This document shows positions 53,853 through 62,536 of a DNA stretch of 64,000 nucleotides, in pieces (position 1 is the stretch's first letter; the number at the start of each line of letters is the position of its first letter). Both the position numbers and the translations under genes were made by a program. Below the pieces are notes generated by a model. That model ran no database searches. It was not told where the DNA came from and saw only the letters and a list, made by a program, of their open reading frames with translations. The stretch is from Pseudomonas fluorescens. Its GTDB lineage: Bacteria > Pseudomonadota > Gammaproteobacteria > Pseudomonadales > Pseudomonadaceae. The stretch is taken from assembly GCF_000967965.1 (NCBI RefSeq), contig NZ_LACC01000031.1:1-64000 (forward strand), read 5' to 3'.

Positions 53853-55388
53853 ATGCGCTCTCTTACCCTTCACCTGAAACTGCTGATCGCCATCCTGGTG
53901 GTGCTGGGCATTTCAGTTACGGCCTATCAGATCTTCGTGCTGGGCATCCCGGTGACCGAAGACGCCACCGACGACCTGTGGAACATCGACGCCAAGGTCG
54001 AGTTCGTCGCCAGTGCCAAGGACCCGGTCAAGATTCAGATGTTCGTGCCTCCGCTGAGCCGCGACTTCGTCAGCCTCAACGAGAGCTTTATCTCCAATAA
54101 CTACGGCGTGGCCGTGAACCGGGTCGACGGCAACCGCAAGGTCACCTGGTCGGCACGCCGGGCCAAAGGCAACCAGACGCTGTATTACCGCCTGGTGCTG
54201 ACCAAGCGTTATTCCGGCGAGAAAGCCAAGATCAAAGGCCCGACCTTTCGCGACAGCATGACCATCGAGGGCCCGGAAAAAATCGCCGCCGAAGCCCTGC
54301 TCGCACCGATTCGCCAACACTCGGCCGACGTCGAGACCTTCGTCGGCGAAGCCATCAAGCGGGTCAACAACCTCAACGACGACAACGTGAAACTGCTGCT
54401 GGCCGGTGATCCATCCGCCGCGCACAAGGCGAAAATCGTCGAGTTGCTGCTGTCCATCGCCCACGTGCCGATCGAGAAGGTCCACACCATCCGCCTGGTG
54501 GCCGACCAGCCGCAAATGCCGGAACTGTGGCTGCGCAGTTTCAATGGCACCGACTGGATGTACTTCAACCCGGAAACCGGTGAACAGGGCCTGCCGACCG
54601 ATCGCCTGCTGTGGTGGACCGGCGACGAAAACCTGATCACCGTCGATGGCGGCAAGAAAGCCAATGTGACCTTCAGCCTGAACAACAGCGAAATGAACGC
54701 CATTCGCCTGGCCAAGCTGACCGACGAAAACACCGACGCCAACTTCCTCGAATATTCGCTGTACGGCCTGCCGCTGCAAACCCAGCAGACCTTCATGATC
54801 ATGGTGATGATCCCGATCGGCGTGCTGGTGATCCTGATCCTGCGCAACCTGATCGGCATCCAGACCCTGGGCACCTTCACCCCGGTGCTGATCGCCCTGG
54901 CCTTCCGCGAAACCCAGCTCGGCTTCGGTATCATGCTGTTTACCATCATCACGGCGCTGGGCCTGTCGCTGCGCTCCTACCTTGAACACCTGAAACTGCA
55001 AATGCTGCCGAGGCTGTCGGTGGTGCTGACGTTCGTGGTGGTGCTGATTGCGGCGATCAGCCTGTTCAGCCATAAACTCGGCCTGGAACGCGGCTTGTCG
55101 GTGGCGCTGTTCCCGATGGTGATCCTGACCATGACCATCGAACGCCTGTCGATCACCTGGGAAGAGCGCGGCGGTGGCCATGCCATGAAAGTGGCCATCG
55201 GTACGCTGTTCGCCGCGTCTCTGGCGCACCTGATCATGACCGTGCCGGAACTGGTGTACTTCGTGTTCACGTTCCCGGCGATCCTGCTGATCCTGGTGGG
55301 TTTCATGCTGGCCATGGGTCGTTATCGCGGTTATCGCCTGACCGAACTCGTGCGTTTCAAGGCCTTCCTGAAAAAGGCTGATGCGTGA
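53853..55388 (+). CDS. Inactive transglutaminase fused to 7TM membrane domain
   Basis: 511 residues. One N-terminal helix (about 8-30), then an extracytoplasmic domain (about 35-310) resembling a transglutaminase core, then about six hydrophobic helices (about 312-495). The entire protein contains no cysteine, and the usual nucleophile position lies in a segment reading AGDPSAAHKAKIVELLL, so thiol catalysis is excluded. The FNPETGEQGLP and GDENLITVDGG segments retain the fold. It is coupled to the ATP-grasp gene (TGATG). Likely a membrane receptor or scaffold for a peptide product; function unproven. Confidence 0.85.
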   Translation: MRSLTLHLKLLIAILVVLGISVTAYQIFVLGIPVTEDATDDLWNIDAKVEFVASAKDPVKIQMFVPPLSRDFVSLNESFISNNYGVAVNRVDGNRKVTWSARRAKGNQTLYYRLVLTKRYSGEKAKIKGPTFRDSMTIEGPEKIAAEALLAPIRQHSADVETFVGEAIKRVNNLNDDNVKLLLAGDPSAAHKAKIVELLLSIAHVPIEKVHTIRLVADQPQMPELWLRSFNGTDWMYFNPETGEQGLPTDRLLWWTGDENLITVDGGKKANVTFSLNNSEMNAIRLAKLTDENTDANFLEYSLYGLPLQTQQTFMIMVMIPIGVLVILILRNLIGIQTLGTFTPVLIALAFRETQLGFGIMLFTIITALGLSLRSYLEHLKLQMLPRLSVVLTFVVVLIAAISLFSHKLGLERGLSVALFPMVILTMTIERLSITWEERGGGHAMKVAIGTLFAASLAHLIMTVPELVYFVFTFPAILLILVGFMLAMGRYRGYRLTELVRFKAFLKKADA

Positions 55389-56374
55389 TGTTCGGCTTCT
55401 GGAAGACCTGGAAGGCCCTGGAAGCTCGGGGCATCATGGGGATCAATCGACGCAACGCAGACTACGTGCTCAAGTACAACAAGCGCAGCCTGTACCCAAT
55501 CGTCGATGACAAGATCATCACCAAGGAACGCGCCATCGCCGCCGGCATCCACGTGCCCGAGTTGTATGGCGTGATCTCCACCGAGAAGGAAATCGACAAT
55601 CTCGAAGAGATCATCGGCGGGCGCAGCGACTTCGTGATCAAACCGGCCCAGGGCGCTGGCGGCGATGGCATCCTGGTCATCGCCGACCGCTTTGAAGGGC
55701 GTTATCGCACGGTGTCCGGCCGGATCATCAGCCATGAAGAAATCGAGCATCAGATTTCCAGCATCCTGACCGGCCTGTACTCCCTGGGCGGGCACCGCGA
55801 CCGGGCGCTGATCGAATACCGCGTGATCCCGGACCAGATCTTCAAGAGCATCAGTTACGAAGGCGTGCCGGACATTCGCATCATTGTTTTGATGGGCTAC
55901 CCGGTGATGGCCATGTTGCGCTTGCCGACGCGCCAGTCCAACGGCAAAGCCAACCTGCACCAGGGCGCCATCGGTGTCGGCGTGGACCTGGCCACCGGCC
56001 TCACCCTGCGCGGCACCTGGCTGAACAACATCATCAACAAACACCCGGACACCACGAACGCAGTGGATGGCGTGCAACTGCCCTACTGGGACGGTTTCAT
56101 GAAACTCGCCGCTGGTTGTTATGAGTTGTGCGGCTTGGGCTACATCGGTGTCGACATGGTCCTGGACCAGGAAAAAGGCCCGCTGATTCTGGAACTCAAC
56201 GCCCGGCCGGGGCTGAATATCCAGATTGCCAACGATTGCGGGCTGACGTTGCGTACTCATGCGGTCGAGGCGCGGCTGGAAGACCTCAAGGCTCGTGGCG
56301 TGACTGAATCGGTCGAAGAGCGCGTGGCGTTTGTACAGGAGATGTTTGGACATATTCCTGCGGTCGAAGGCTGA
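55388..56374 (+). CDS. ATP-grasp alpha-L-glutamate ligase-like protein (RimK-like)
   Basis: 328 residues from the ATG overlapping the upstream stop by one base (a GTG directly before it is possible). ATP-grasp fold: GRSDFVIKPAQGAGGDGILVI holds the ATP-binding lysine and glycine loop, and GYIGVDMVLDQEKGPLILELNARPG the metal-binding Glu/Asn. The family joins amino acids through an acyl phosphate; RimK-type members add glutamate. Cytoplasmic. It is the only catalytic amide-forming enzyme of the triad, so it defines the chemistry; substrate and product are unknown. Confidence 0.85.
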   Translation: MFGFWKTWKALEARGIMGINRRNADYVLKYNKRSLYPIVDDKIITKERAIAAGIHVPELYGVISTEKEIDNLEEIIGGRSDFVIKPAQGAGGDGILVIADRFEGRYRTVSGRIISHEEIEHQISSILTGLYSLGGHRDRALIEYRVIPDQIFKSISYEGVPDIRIIVLMGYPVMAMLRLPTRQSNGKANLHQGAIGVGVDLATGLTLRGTWLNNIINKHPDTTNAVDGVQLPYWDGFMKLAAGCYELCGLGYIGVDMVLDQEKGPLILELNARPGLNIQIANDCGLTLRTHAVEARLEDLKARGVTESVEERVAFVQEMFGHIPAVEG

Positions 56375-56378
56375 TCTT

Positions 56379-56496
56379 TTGTGGCGAGGGAGCTTGCTCC
56401 CGCTGGGGTGCGCAGCAGCCCCCCCTTCTCCCATGTGTGCCAGCTGGATCATGCGTCTGCTGCGCAGACGAGCGGGAGCAAGCTCCCTCGCCACAG
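56379..56496. repeat. REPIN downstream of the ATP-grasp gene
   Basis: TGTGGCGAGGGAGCTTGCTC and inverted partner ending at 56496, same type as at 12926 and 22259, with CTGCGCAGACG-type nested stems. Confidence 0.88.
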
Positions 56497-56606
56497 AGTT
56501 TTATTTCGGCCGTTATCAACATGCATCTTTCCGACATCCCTCTAGGACCAAGTCCTGCAGAGGACTACAATCGCCACCCCGCCTCGATGGCTGACTTCCC
56601 CCGCCC

Positions 56607-57950
56607 ATGTTGACCTGCTCCGTACACCCGCTGCCCTATCGCGCCAACCCCGCCGAATATTTCGCGGCGATTCGCCATGCCCCTGGCGCCGTGCTGCTCG
56701 ACAGTGGCCGCCCCAGCGCCGACCGCGGCCGCTATGACCTGCTCAGCGCCTGGCCGCTGGAACAACTGACGGTATCGCCCGACGAAAGTGGCGACGCCTT
56801 CCTGCAACGCCTGCGCGATAACCTGACACGCCTGGGCGAAGCCACCCTGCCAGCACCTTATGAGTTGCCGTTTGCCGGTGGATTGATCGGCTACCTGAGT
56901 TACGACTTCGGCCGACATCTGGAGCGCCTGCCGAGCCAGGCCCGTGACGACCTGCAGCTGCCTGACGCACGTTTCGGTTTGTACAACTGGGCATTGATCA
57001 GCGATCACCTTTCGCTGACCAGTCAATTGGTGTTCCACCCGACCCTGCCCGACAGCGAGCGTCAGCGCCTGATCGATCTGTTCAGCCAATCTGCGCCGGG
57101 AGTGGTCGCGCCCTTCAAACTGCTCACCCCGATGACTGCCGAGTTGAGCGCCGATGAGTATCAACAGGCCATCGAGCGCATCCAGCAGTACATTCAGGCC
57201 GGCGACTGTTATCAGGTCAATTTCGCCCAACGCTTTCGCGCACCCTGCCAGGGTGATTCGTGGGCCGCTTACTGCGCGCTGCGCGCAGCGTGCCCGACGC
57301 CTTTTTCCGGTTTCCAGAGCCTGCCTGACGGCGATGCCGTACTCAGCCTGTCGCCGGAACGCTTCGTCAAAGTCAGCCAGGGCCATGTGGAAACCCGCCC
57401 GATCAAGGGCACTCGCCCGCGGGGCCTGACGCCTGAGCAAGACGCTGCGAACGCCGCCGAACTGCTGGCCAGCCCCAAGGACCGCGCGGAAAACCTGATG
57501 ATTGTCGATCTGCTGCGCAATGACCTCGGTCGCACCTGCCGCACCGGCTCGGTACGGGTGCCGGAACTGTTCAGCCTGGAAAGCTATCCGAACGTGCACC
57601 ACCTGGTGAGCAGCGTCACCGGTGAACTGGCGGATGACCGCGATGCCCTGGACCTGATCGCCGGCAGCTTCCCCGGCGGCTCGATTACCGGCGCGCCAAA
57701 GATTCGCGCCATGCAGATCATCGATGAGCTGGAACCGACCCGGCGCGGACTGTATTGCGGTTCATTGATCTACCTGGACGTGCGCGGCGAGATGGACAGC
57801 TCCATCGCCATTCGCAGTCTGCTGGTCAAGGACGGGCAGGTGTGCTGCTGGGGTGGTGGCGGGATTGTCGCGGACTCGGAATGGCAGGCTGAGTATCAGG
57901 AGTCGATCACCAAGGTGAAGGTGTTGCTCGAAACCTTGCAAAACCTCTGA
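56607..57950 (+). CDS. pabB: Aminodeoxychorismate synthase component I
   Basis: 447 residues. With a glutaminase partner it converts chorismate to aminodeoxychorismate for folate. The N-terminal domain ends near 130 (LPFAGGLIGYLSYDFGRHLE). The chorismate-binding domain has RPIKGTRPRG, ENLMIVDLLRNDLGR, SFPGGSITGAPKIRAMQIIDELEP and YCGSLIYLD. The PIKGT lysine fits PabB rather than TrpE (which normally lacks it). The ribosome site is weak; the start is chosen from the family N-terminus. Confidence 0.94.
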   Translation: MLTCSVHPLPYRANPAEYFAAIRHAPGAVLLDSGRPSADRGRYDLLSAWPLEQLTVSPDESGDAFLQRLRDNLTRLGEATLPAPYELPFAGGLIGYLSYDFGRHLERLPSQARDDLQLPDARFGLYNWALISDHLSLTSQLVFHPTLPDSERQRLIDLFSQSAPGVVAPFKLLTPMTAELSADEYQQAIERIQQYIQAGDCYQVNFAQRFRAPCQGDSWAAYCALRAACPTPFSGFQSLPDGDAVLSLSPERFVKVSQGHVETRPIKGTRPRGLTPEQDAANAAELLASPKDRAENLMIVDLLRNDLGRTCRTGSVRVPELFSLESYPNVHHLVSSVTGELADDRDALDLIAGSFPGGSITGAPKIRAMQIIDELEPTRRGLYCGSLIYLDVRGEMDSSIAIRSLLVKDGQVCCWGGGGIVADSEWQAEYQESITKVKVLLETLQNL

Positions 57951-57964
57951 CACCGAACCCGTCC

Positions 57965-58066
57965 CTGTAGGAGCGAGCTTGCTCGCGATGAACCTGAAAA
58001 CGCTGCGGGGTGTCAGGCTTGCCGCGTTATCGTTGACGACCATCGCGAGCAAGCTCGCTCCGACAG
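57965..58066. repeat. REPIN between pabB and thrH
   Basis: CTGTAGGAGCGAGCTTGCTC and inverted partner ending at 58066; the right unit has CCGACAG in place of CCTACAG. Confidence 0.88.
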
Positions 58067-58075
58067 GAAATGTAC

Positions 58076-58693
58076 TTACAGGCTCAAAGTGCGGTTCGAA
58101 GCCTTGATGAACTCCTGCTTCAGCTCTTCAAACGTGTGCACCGCCGGGAACTGCGGGAACTGCGCAATCACGTTATCCGGCGCATGGAACAGAATCCCGG
58201 CATCGGCCTCGCCCAACATAGTGGTGTCATTGTAGGAATCCCCCGCCGCGATCACCCGGTAGTAGAGGCTCTTGAAGGCCAGGACTGACTGACGCTTGGG
58301 ATCTTTCTGACGCAGTTGATAGTCAGTGACTCGCCCAGTGTCGTCAGTAATCAGACGATGGCAGAGCAAGGTCGGGAAGCCCAGTTGGCGCATCAGCGGC
58401 TGGGAGAACTCATAGAAGGTGTCCGACAGGATCACCACCTGGAAACGCTCGCGCAGCCAGTCGACGAACTCGATGGCGCCGTCCAGCGGCTTGAGCGTGG
58501 CGATCACTTCCTGAATGTCGGAGAGCTTCAGGCCGTGCTCGTCGAGGATCCGCAGGCGCTGCTTCATCAGCACGTCGTAGTCGGGAATGTCCCGGGTGGT
58601 GGCCCTGAGGGATTCGATCCCGGTTTTTTCGGCGAAGGCGATCCAGATTTCCGGAACCAGTACACCTTCAAGATCCAGACAGGCAATTTCCAC
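58076..58693 (-). CDS. thrH: Phosphoserine phosphatase / homoserine phosphotransferase ThrH
   Basis: 205 residues from a GTG with GGGAGTG upstream. HAD-superfamily enzyme that dephosphorylates phosphoserine and can transfer phosphate to homoserine. Motif I is DLEGVLVPE, where the usual second Asp is Glu, a ThrH trait. Motif II is VILSDTFYEF and motif III/IV is AAGDSYNDTTML. It is divergent from cysH, whose product also serves sulfur amino acids; linkage may be accidental. Confidence 0.94.
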   Translation of the reverse strand: MEIACLDLEGVLVPEIWIAFAEKTGIESLRATTRDIPDYDVLMKQRLRILDEHGLKLSDIQEVIATLKPLDGAIEFVDWLRERFQVVILSDTFYEFSQPLMRQLGFPTLLCHRLITDDTGRVTDYQLRQKDPKRQSVLAFKSLYYRVIAAGDSYNDTTMLGEADAGILFHAPDNVIAQFPQFPAVHTFEELKQEFIKASNRTLSL

Positions 58694-58866
58694 AAGACAC
58701 TCCCATTTGTATTGATTATTGAGTCGAGCGAGCAAAAAGACTGCCGAACTCTAGCGACTCGGGCCTGCCTGCGCAACGCAGAGGATGCCCCGGCCCGTGC
58801 AGCTTTTTGTTACCATCGACCCTATATAGAGCGCCCAGCGCCACCGACCTGTAGGAAGCCGCCCTG

Positions 58867-59607
58867 ATGAGCCCAACGTTCGACCTCGTGGAACTCGCCA
58901 CGACCTATGCCAACAAATCCGCCCAGGACATTCTGAAACTCGCTTTTGCCGAGTTCGGCGATGACCTGTGGATATCTTTCAGCGGCGCCGAGGATGTGGT
59001 GCTGGTGGACATGGCCTGGAAGCTGAACAAGAACGTCAAGGTGTTCAGCCTCGACACCGGCCGCTTGCACCCCGAGACGTATCGTTTCATCGATCAGGTG
59101 CGTGAGCACTACAAGATCGACATCGAACTGGTGTCGCCGGACTACACCAAACTCGAACCGTTCGTGAAGGAAAAAGGCCTGTTCAGTTTCTACAAGGACG
59201 GCCATGGCGAATGCTGCGGCATCCGCAAGATCGAACCGCTGCGCCGCAAACTGTCCAGCGTGACGGCCTGGGCCACCGGCCAGCGTCGGGACCAGAGCCC
59301 CGGTACTCGCAGCGCCGTCGCGGTGATGGAAATCGACACCGCGTTCTCCACCCCGGAACGCACCCTGTACAAGTTCAACCCGCTGGCGCAAATGACCAGC
59401 GAAGAGATCTGGGGCTACATCCGCATGCTGGAACTGCCGTACAACAGCCTGCACGAACGCGGTTTCATCAGCATTGGCTGCGAACCCTGCACCCGCCCGG
59501 TACTGCCGAACCAGCACGAGCGTGAAGGCCGCTGGTGGTGGGAAGAAGCGACGCAGAAGGAATGCGGGCTGCATGCGGGGAATATCATCAGCAAGTCGAA
59601 AGCCTGA
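58867..59607 (+). CDS. cysH: APS/PAPS reductase CysH (Fe-S type)
   Basis: 246 residues, AGGA upstream. It reduces adenylylsulfate to sulfite. PP-loop SFSGAEDVVLVDMAW near residue 38, DTGRLHPETY, and the four cysteines of the APS-specific [4Fe-4S] cluster: ECCGIRK and GCEPCTRP. The C-terminal ECGLHAG provides the catalytic cysteine. The CC..CXXC pattern indicates the APS rather than PAPS branch. Confidence 0.96.
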   Translation: MSPTFDLVELATTYANKSAQDILKLAFAEFGDDLWISFSGAEDVVLVDMAWKLNKNVKVFSLDTGRLHPETYRFIDQVREHYKIDIELVSPDYTKLEPFVKEKGLFSFYKDGHGECCGIRKIEPLRRKLSSVTAWATGQRRDQSPGTRSAVAVMEIDTAFSTPERTLYKFNPLAQMTSEEIWGYIRMLELPYNSLHERGFISIGCEPCTRPVLPNQHEREGRWWWEEATQKECGLHAGNIISKSKA

Positions 59608-59868
59608 TCCCAAGCCTTGTGAAATCCCCCCTGTGGGAGCCCACAAAAAATGTGTACACACGAATGTCACCATCGGTGCCATTTGTGTGTGCACTTTTAG
59701 TTTCAGCGCCCCAAAAAGTTACATCTCCTTTCTCATCATCTCGCCTTCATCTCCCTCTCCAAAAATAAATACCTGTTCAATCGGTCAATTTATATTTTCT
59801 ATTTTTCAGTCAGTTATCCGTTACCGATAACAAAACGAAATGAGCACTGATTTTTATAGAATCGCGAC

Positions 59869-59884
59869 TGGCATGGATCTGGCT
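59869..59884 (+). promoter_or_regulatory. Possible sigma54 element upstream of NCS1 permease
   Basis: TGGCATG-GATC-TGGCT, correct -24/-12 spacing, one mismatch at -12. Transcription would start near 59895, next to the TTGTATACAA site. Confidence 0.45.
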
Positions 59885-59900
59885 TAAGTGCATACATGTT

Positions 59901-59910
59901 TTGTATACAA
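59901..59910. promoter_or_regulatory. Candidate GntR operator TTGTATACAA
   Basis: Perfect ten-base palindrome of the same TTGT-NN-ACAA class as the sites at 12806 and 53087; no gntR gene is adjacent. Confidence 0.5.
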
Positions 59911-60077
59911 TCAAATCAAAACATACACACACTTTAGATCCGCAAGCCTGAAGCGCCCTATCCCGTACAGGCTGCAGATGCCCCGTAACCAATGATATTC
60001 GCCACCCGCGACGAAGATTTGTCGAGCCAACGCTCATGCACAGTCATCGCGGCGTCGAGCATCAGGAGCCTGCCGGA

Positions 60078-61619
60078 ATGCGTACTAGTCTCTCCAATAA
60101 CAACATCGCGCTGGATCTACCCTCCTCCCAATCCACCCACACCGCCGACAATCAGGCGCATCACGCCCCCGTGGTACTCAGCCCCCGATTGCACAACAAG
60201 GACCTGGCACCGACCAAGTCCGAAGGCCGGCGCTGGGGCCGCTACAGCATCTTTGCCCTGTGGACCAACGATGTGCACAACATTGCCAACTACTCGTTTG
60301 CCATCGGCCTGTATGCCCTTGGCCTGGGTGGCTGGCAGATCCTGTTGTCCCTGGGGATCGGCGCGGCACTGGTCTACTTCTTCATGAACTTGTCTGGCTA
60401 CATGGGCCAGAAAACCGGAGTGCCGTTTCCGGTCATCAGCCGGATCAGTTTCGGCATTCACGGTGCGCAGATTCCTGCATTGATCCGCGCCGTTATCGCC
60501 ATCGCCTGGTTCGGCATTCAGACGTACCTGGCGTCCGTGGTCTTTCGCGTGCTGTTGACGGCGGTCCATCCCGGGTTCGCCGACTACGATCACGACTCGA
60601 TCCTCGGCCTGTCGACCCTGGGCTGGGTGTGTTTCGTCGTGATCTGGTTCGTGCAACTGGCGATCCTTGCCTATGGCATGGAGATGGTGCGGCGCTACGA
60701 GGCGTTTGCCGGCCCGGTGATTCTGCTGACCGTCGCCGCCCTCGCCGCGTGGATGTACACCCAGGCCGATGCGACGATTGCCTGGTCGATCCGTGAGCCG
60801 CTGACTGGCGGTGAGATGTGGCGCAACATCTTTGCCGGTGGCGCGTTGTGGCTGGCGATCTACGGCACCTTGATCCTCAACTTCTGCGACTTCGCCCGCT
60901 CTTCGCCGTGCCGCAAGACCATCAAGGTCGGAAATTTCTGGGGCTTGCCGGTGAACATCCTGGTGTTCGCCAGCATCACGGTCCTGCTGTGCGGCGCGCA
61001 ATTTCAGATCAATGGCCGGATCATCGAAAGCCCGACCGAAATCATCGCCTCGATCCCCAACACCTTCTTCCTGGTGCTCGGCTGCCTGGCGTTCCTGATC
61101 GTCACCGTGGCGGTGAACATCATGGCCAATTTCGTCGCCCCGGCGTTCGTACTCAGCAATCTGGCGCCCAAGTACCTGACCTTCCGCCGCGCCGGGCTGA
61201 TCAGCGCGACCATCGCCGTGCTGATCCTGCCGTGGAACCTCTACAACAGTCCGCTGGTGATCGTGTATTTCCTGTCCGGCCTCGGTGCCCTGCTCGGCCC
61301 GTTGTACGGGGTGATCATGGTCGACTACTGGCTGGTTCGAAAAGGCCAGGTCAACGTGCCGCACTTGTACAGCGAAGACCCGAACGGCGCGTATTACTAC
61401 AGCCGCGGGGTCAATCTGCGCGCCGTGGCGGCGTTCATTCCCGCCGCCCTGATCGCCATCGTCCTGGCCCTGGTACCGGGGTTCCACAGCGTATCGCCGT
61501 TCTCCTGGCTGATTGGTGCCGGCATCGCCGGGATGCTCTACCTGATCATCGCCAAGCGCCAACCGCACTACGCCGATGTCAGCGGCGAAGCCATCGCGGT
61601 CGACAACGCCAGCCACTGA
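60078..61619 (+). CDS. NCS1-family permease (allantoin/hydantoin/nucleobase)
   Basis: 513 residues from the ATG with CAGGAG nine bases upstream; an in-frame start 14 codons earlier has no such site. About 12 membrane helices. NCS1 features: an N-terminal cytosolic stretch ending RWGRYSIFALWTNDVHNIANYSFAIGLY, GQKTGVPFPVISRISFG, and ILNFCDFARSS in helix 6. The downstream gene is a hydantoin/allantoin racemase, so the substrate is probably allantoin or a hydantoin. Together they could feed purine-ring nitrogen, complementing xdhABC-guaD elsewhere in the window. Confidence 0.88.
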   Translation: MRTSLSNNNIALDLPSSQSTHTADNQAHHAPVVLSPRLHNKDLAPTKSEGRRWGRYSIFALWTNDVHNIANYSFAIGLYALGLGGWQILLSLGIGAALVYFFMNLSGYMGQKTGVPFPVISRISFGIHGAQIPALIRAVIAIAWFGIQTYLASVVFRVLLTAVHPGFADYDHDSILGLSTLGWVCFVVIWFVQLAILAYGMEMVRRYEAFAGPVILLTVAALAAWMYTQADATIAWSIREPLTGGEMWRNIFAGGALWLAIYGTLILNFCDFARSSPCRKTIKVGNFWGLPVNILVFASITVLLCGAQFQINGRIIESPTEIIASIPNTFFLVLGCLAFLIVTVAVNIMANFVAPAFVLSNLAPKYLTFRRAGLISATIAVLILPWNLYNSPLVIVYFLSGLGALLGPLYGVIMVDYWLVRKGQVNVPHLYSEDPNGAYYYSRGVNLRAVAAFIPAALIAIVLALVPGFHSVSPFSWLIGAGIAGMLYLIIAKRQPHYADVSGEAIAVDNASH

Positions 61620-61675
61620 TCCTGTCGCGGCCCGGCGTGGTCGGGCCGCAGAACCAACTGCAATAAGGACTTCCC

Positions 61676-62404
61676 ATGCGCATTCTCGTGGTCAACGTCA
61701 ACACCACCGAATCCATCACCCAGGCCATCGCCCGCTCGGCGCAGGCCGTCGCGTCGCCCGGCACGGAAATCGTCGGCCTCACCCCGCACTTCGGCGCCGA
61801 CTCCATTGAAGGCAATTTCGAGAGTTACCTGGCGGCCATCGCGGTCATGGACCGGGTGATGTCCTATGACCAGCCGTTCGACGCAGTGATCCAGGCCGGC
61901 TACGGCGAACACGGCCGTGAAGGCCTGCAGGAACTGCTCAATGTGCCGGTGGTGGACATCACCGATGCCGCCGCCAGCACGGCGATGTTTCTCGGTCACG
62001 CCTATTCCGTGGTCACCACCCTCGACCGCACCGTGCCGCTGATCGAAGATCGCCTCAAGCTCTCCGGCCTGTGGGACCGTTGCGCCTCGGTACGGGCCAG
62101 TGGTTTGGCAGTGCTGGAGCTGGAGCACGAACCGCAGCGCGCACTGGAGGCCATCGTGCATCAGGCCGAACTGGCGGTGAGCCAGGACAAGGCCGAAGTG
62201 ATTTGCCTGGGCTGCGGCGGCATGGCCGGGCTGGACGATCAGATTCGCCGGCGCACCGGGGTACCGGTGGTGGATGGGGTGACGGCGGCGGTGACTATTG
62301 CCGAGTCGCTGGTGCGGCTGGGGTTGTCGACGTCGAAGGTGCGGACTTATGCGACGCCGCGGCCGAAAAACATCATTGGCTGGCCGGCGCGGTTTGCCCG
62401 GTAG
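61676..62404 (+). CDS. Asp/Glu/hydantoin racemase family (allantoin racemase-like)
   Basis: 242 residues. Cofactor-independent two-cysteine racemase fold: N-terminal MRILVVNVNTTESIT and VICLGCGGMAGLDDQI with one catalytic cysteine. The usual first cysteine position reads DAVIQAGYGEHGREGL, i.e. alanine/glycine in place of the Cys of many members; this may weaken or alter activity. It sits 56 bases after the permease on the same strand. Allantoin racemase (HpxA-like) is the favoured specificity. Confidence 0.8.
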   Translation: MRILVVNVNTTESITQAIARSAQAVASPGTEIVGLTPHFGADSIEGNFESYLAAIAVMDRVMSYDQPFDAVIQAGYGEHGREGLQELLNVPVVDITDAAASTAMFLGHAYSVVTTLDRTVPLIEDRLKLSGLWDRCASVRASGLAVLELEHEPQRALEAIVHQAELAVSQDKAEVICLGCGGMAGLDDQIRRRTGVPVVDGVTAAVTIAESLVRLGLSTSKVRTYATPRPKNIIGWPARFAR

Positions 62405-62418
62405 ACCGCGTTATCGTT

Positions 62419-62510
62419 CATCGCGGGCAAGCCACGCTCCCACAGGATCTACGTCGTATGACGGTAAGGTGTACGACGCAAAACCTGTGGGAGCGTGGCT
62501 TGCCCGCGAT
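62419..62510. repeat. REPIN between racemase and LysR gene
   Basis: CATCGCGGGCAAGCCACGCT and inverted partner (AGCGTGGCTTGCCCGCGATG). A third REP variant in this window. Confidence 0.88.
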
Positions 62511-62536
62511 GGCCTCGCCTCGGTCTTGAGCCTGCC

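Larger units (their letters stand above)
59608..60077. other. AT-rich regulatory spacer upstream of NCS1 permease
   Basis: 470 bases without a supported gene and clearly lower in GC than the surroundings between about 59690 and 59960. A truncated REP half is at 59630-59640. It contains the palindrome TGTGTACACA (59651-59660), a sigma54-like element (59869-59884) and TTGTATACAA (59901-59910). CAGGAG at 60063-60068 serves the permease. Confidence 0.7.

Noticed and set aside
60117..61616. Open frame antisense to the NCS1 permease (499 codons)
   Set aside because: Highly charged, low-complexity translation with no motif; artefact of third-position GC.
9506..62510. Recurrent palindromes as CRISPR repeats or insertion-sequence ends
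   Set aside because: They are isolated inverted pairs of REP type, not evenly spaced direct repeats, and there is no transposase or cas gene.
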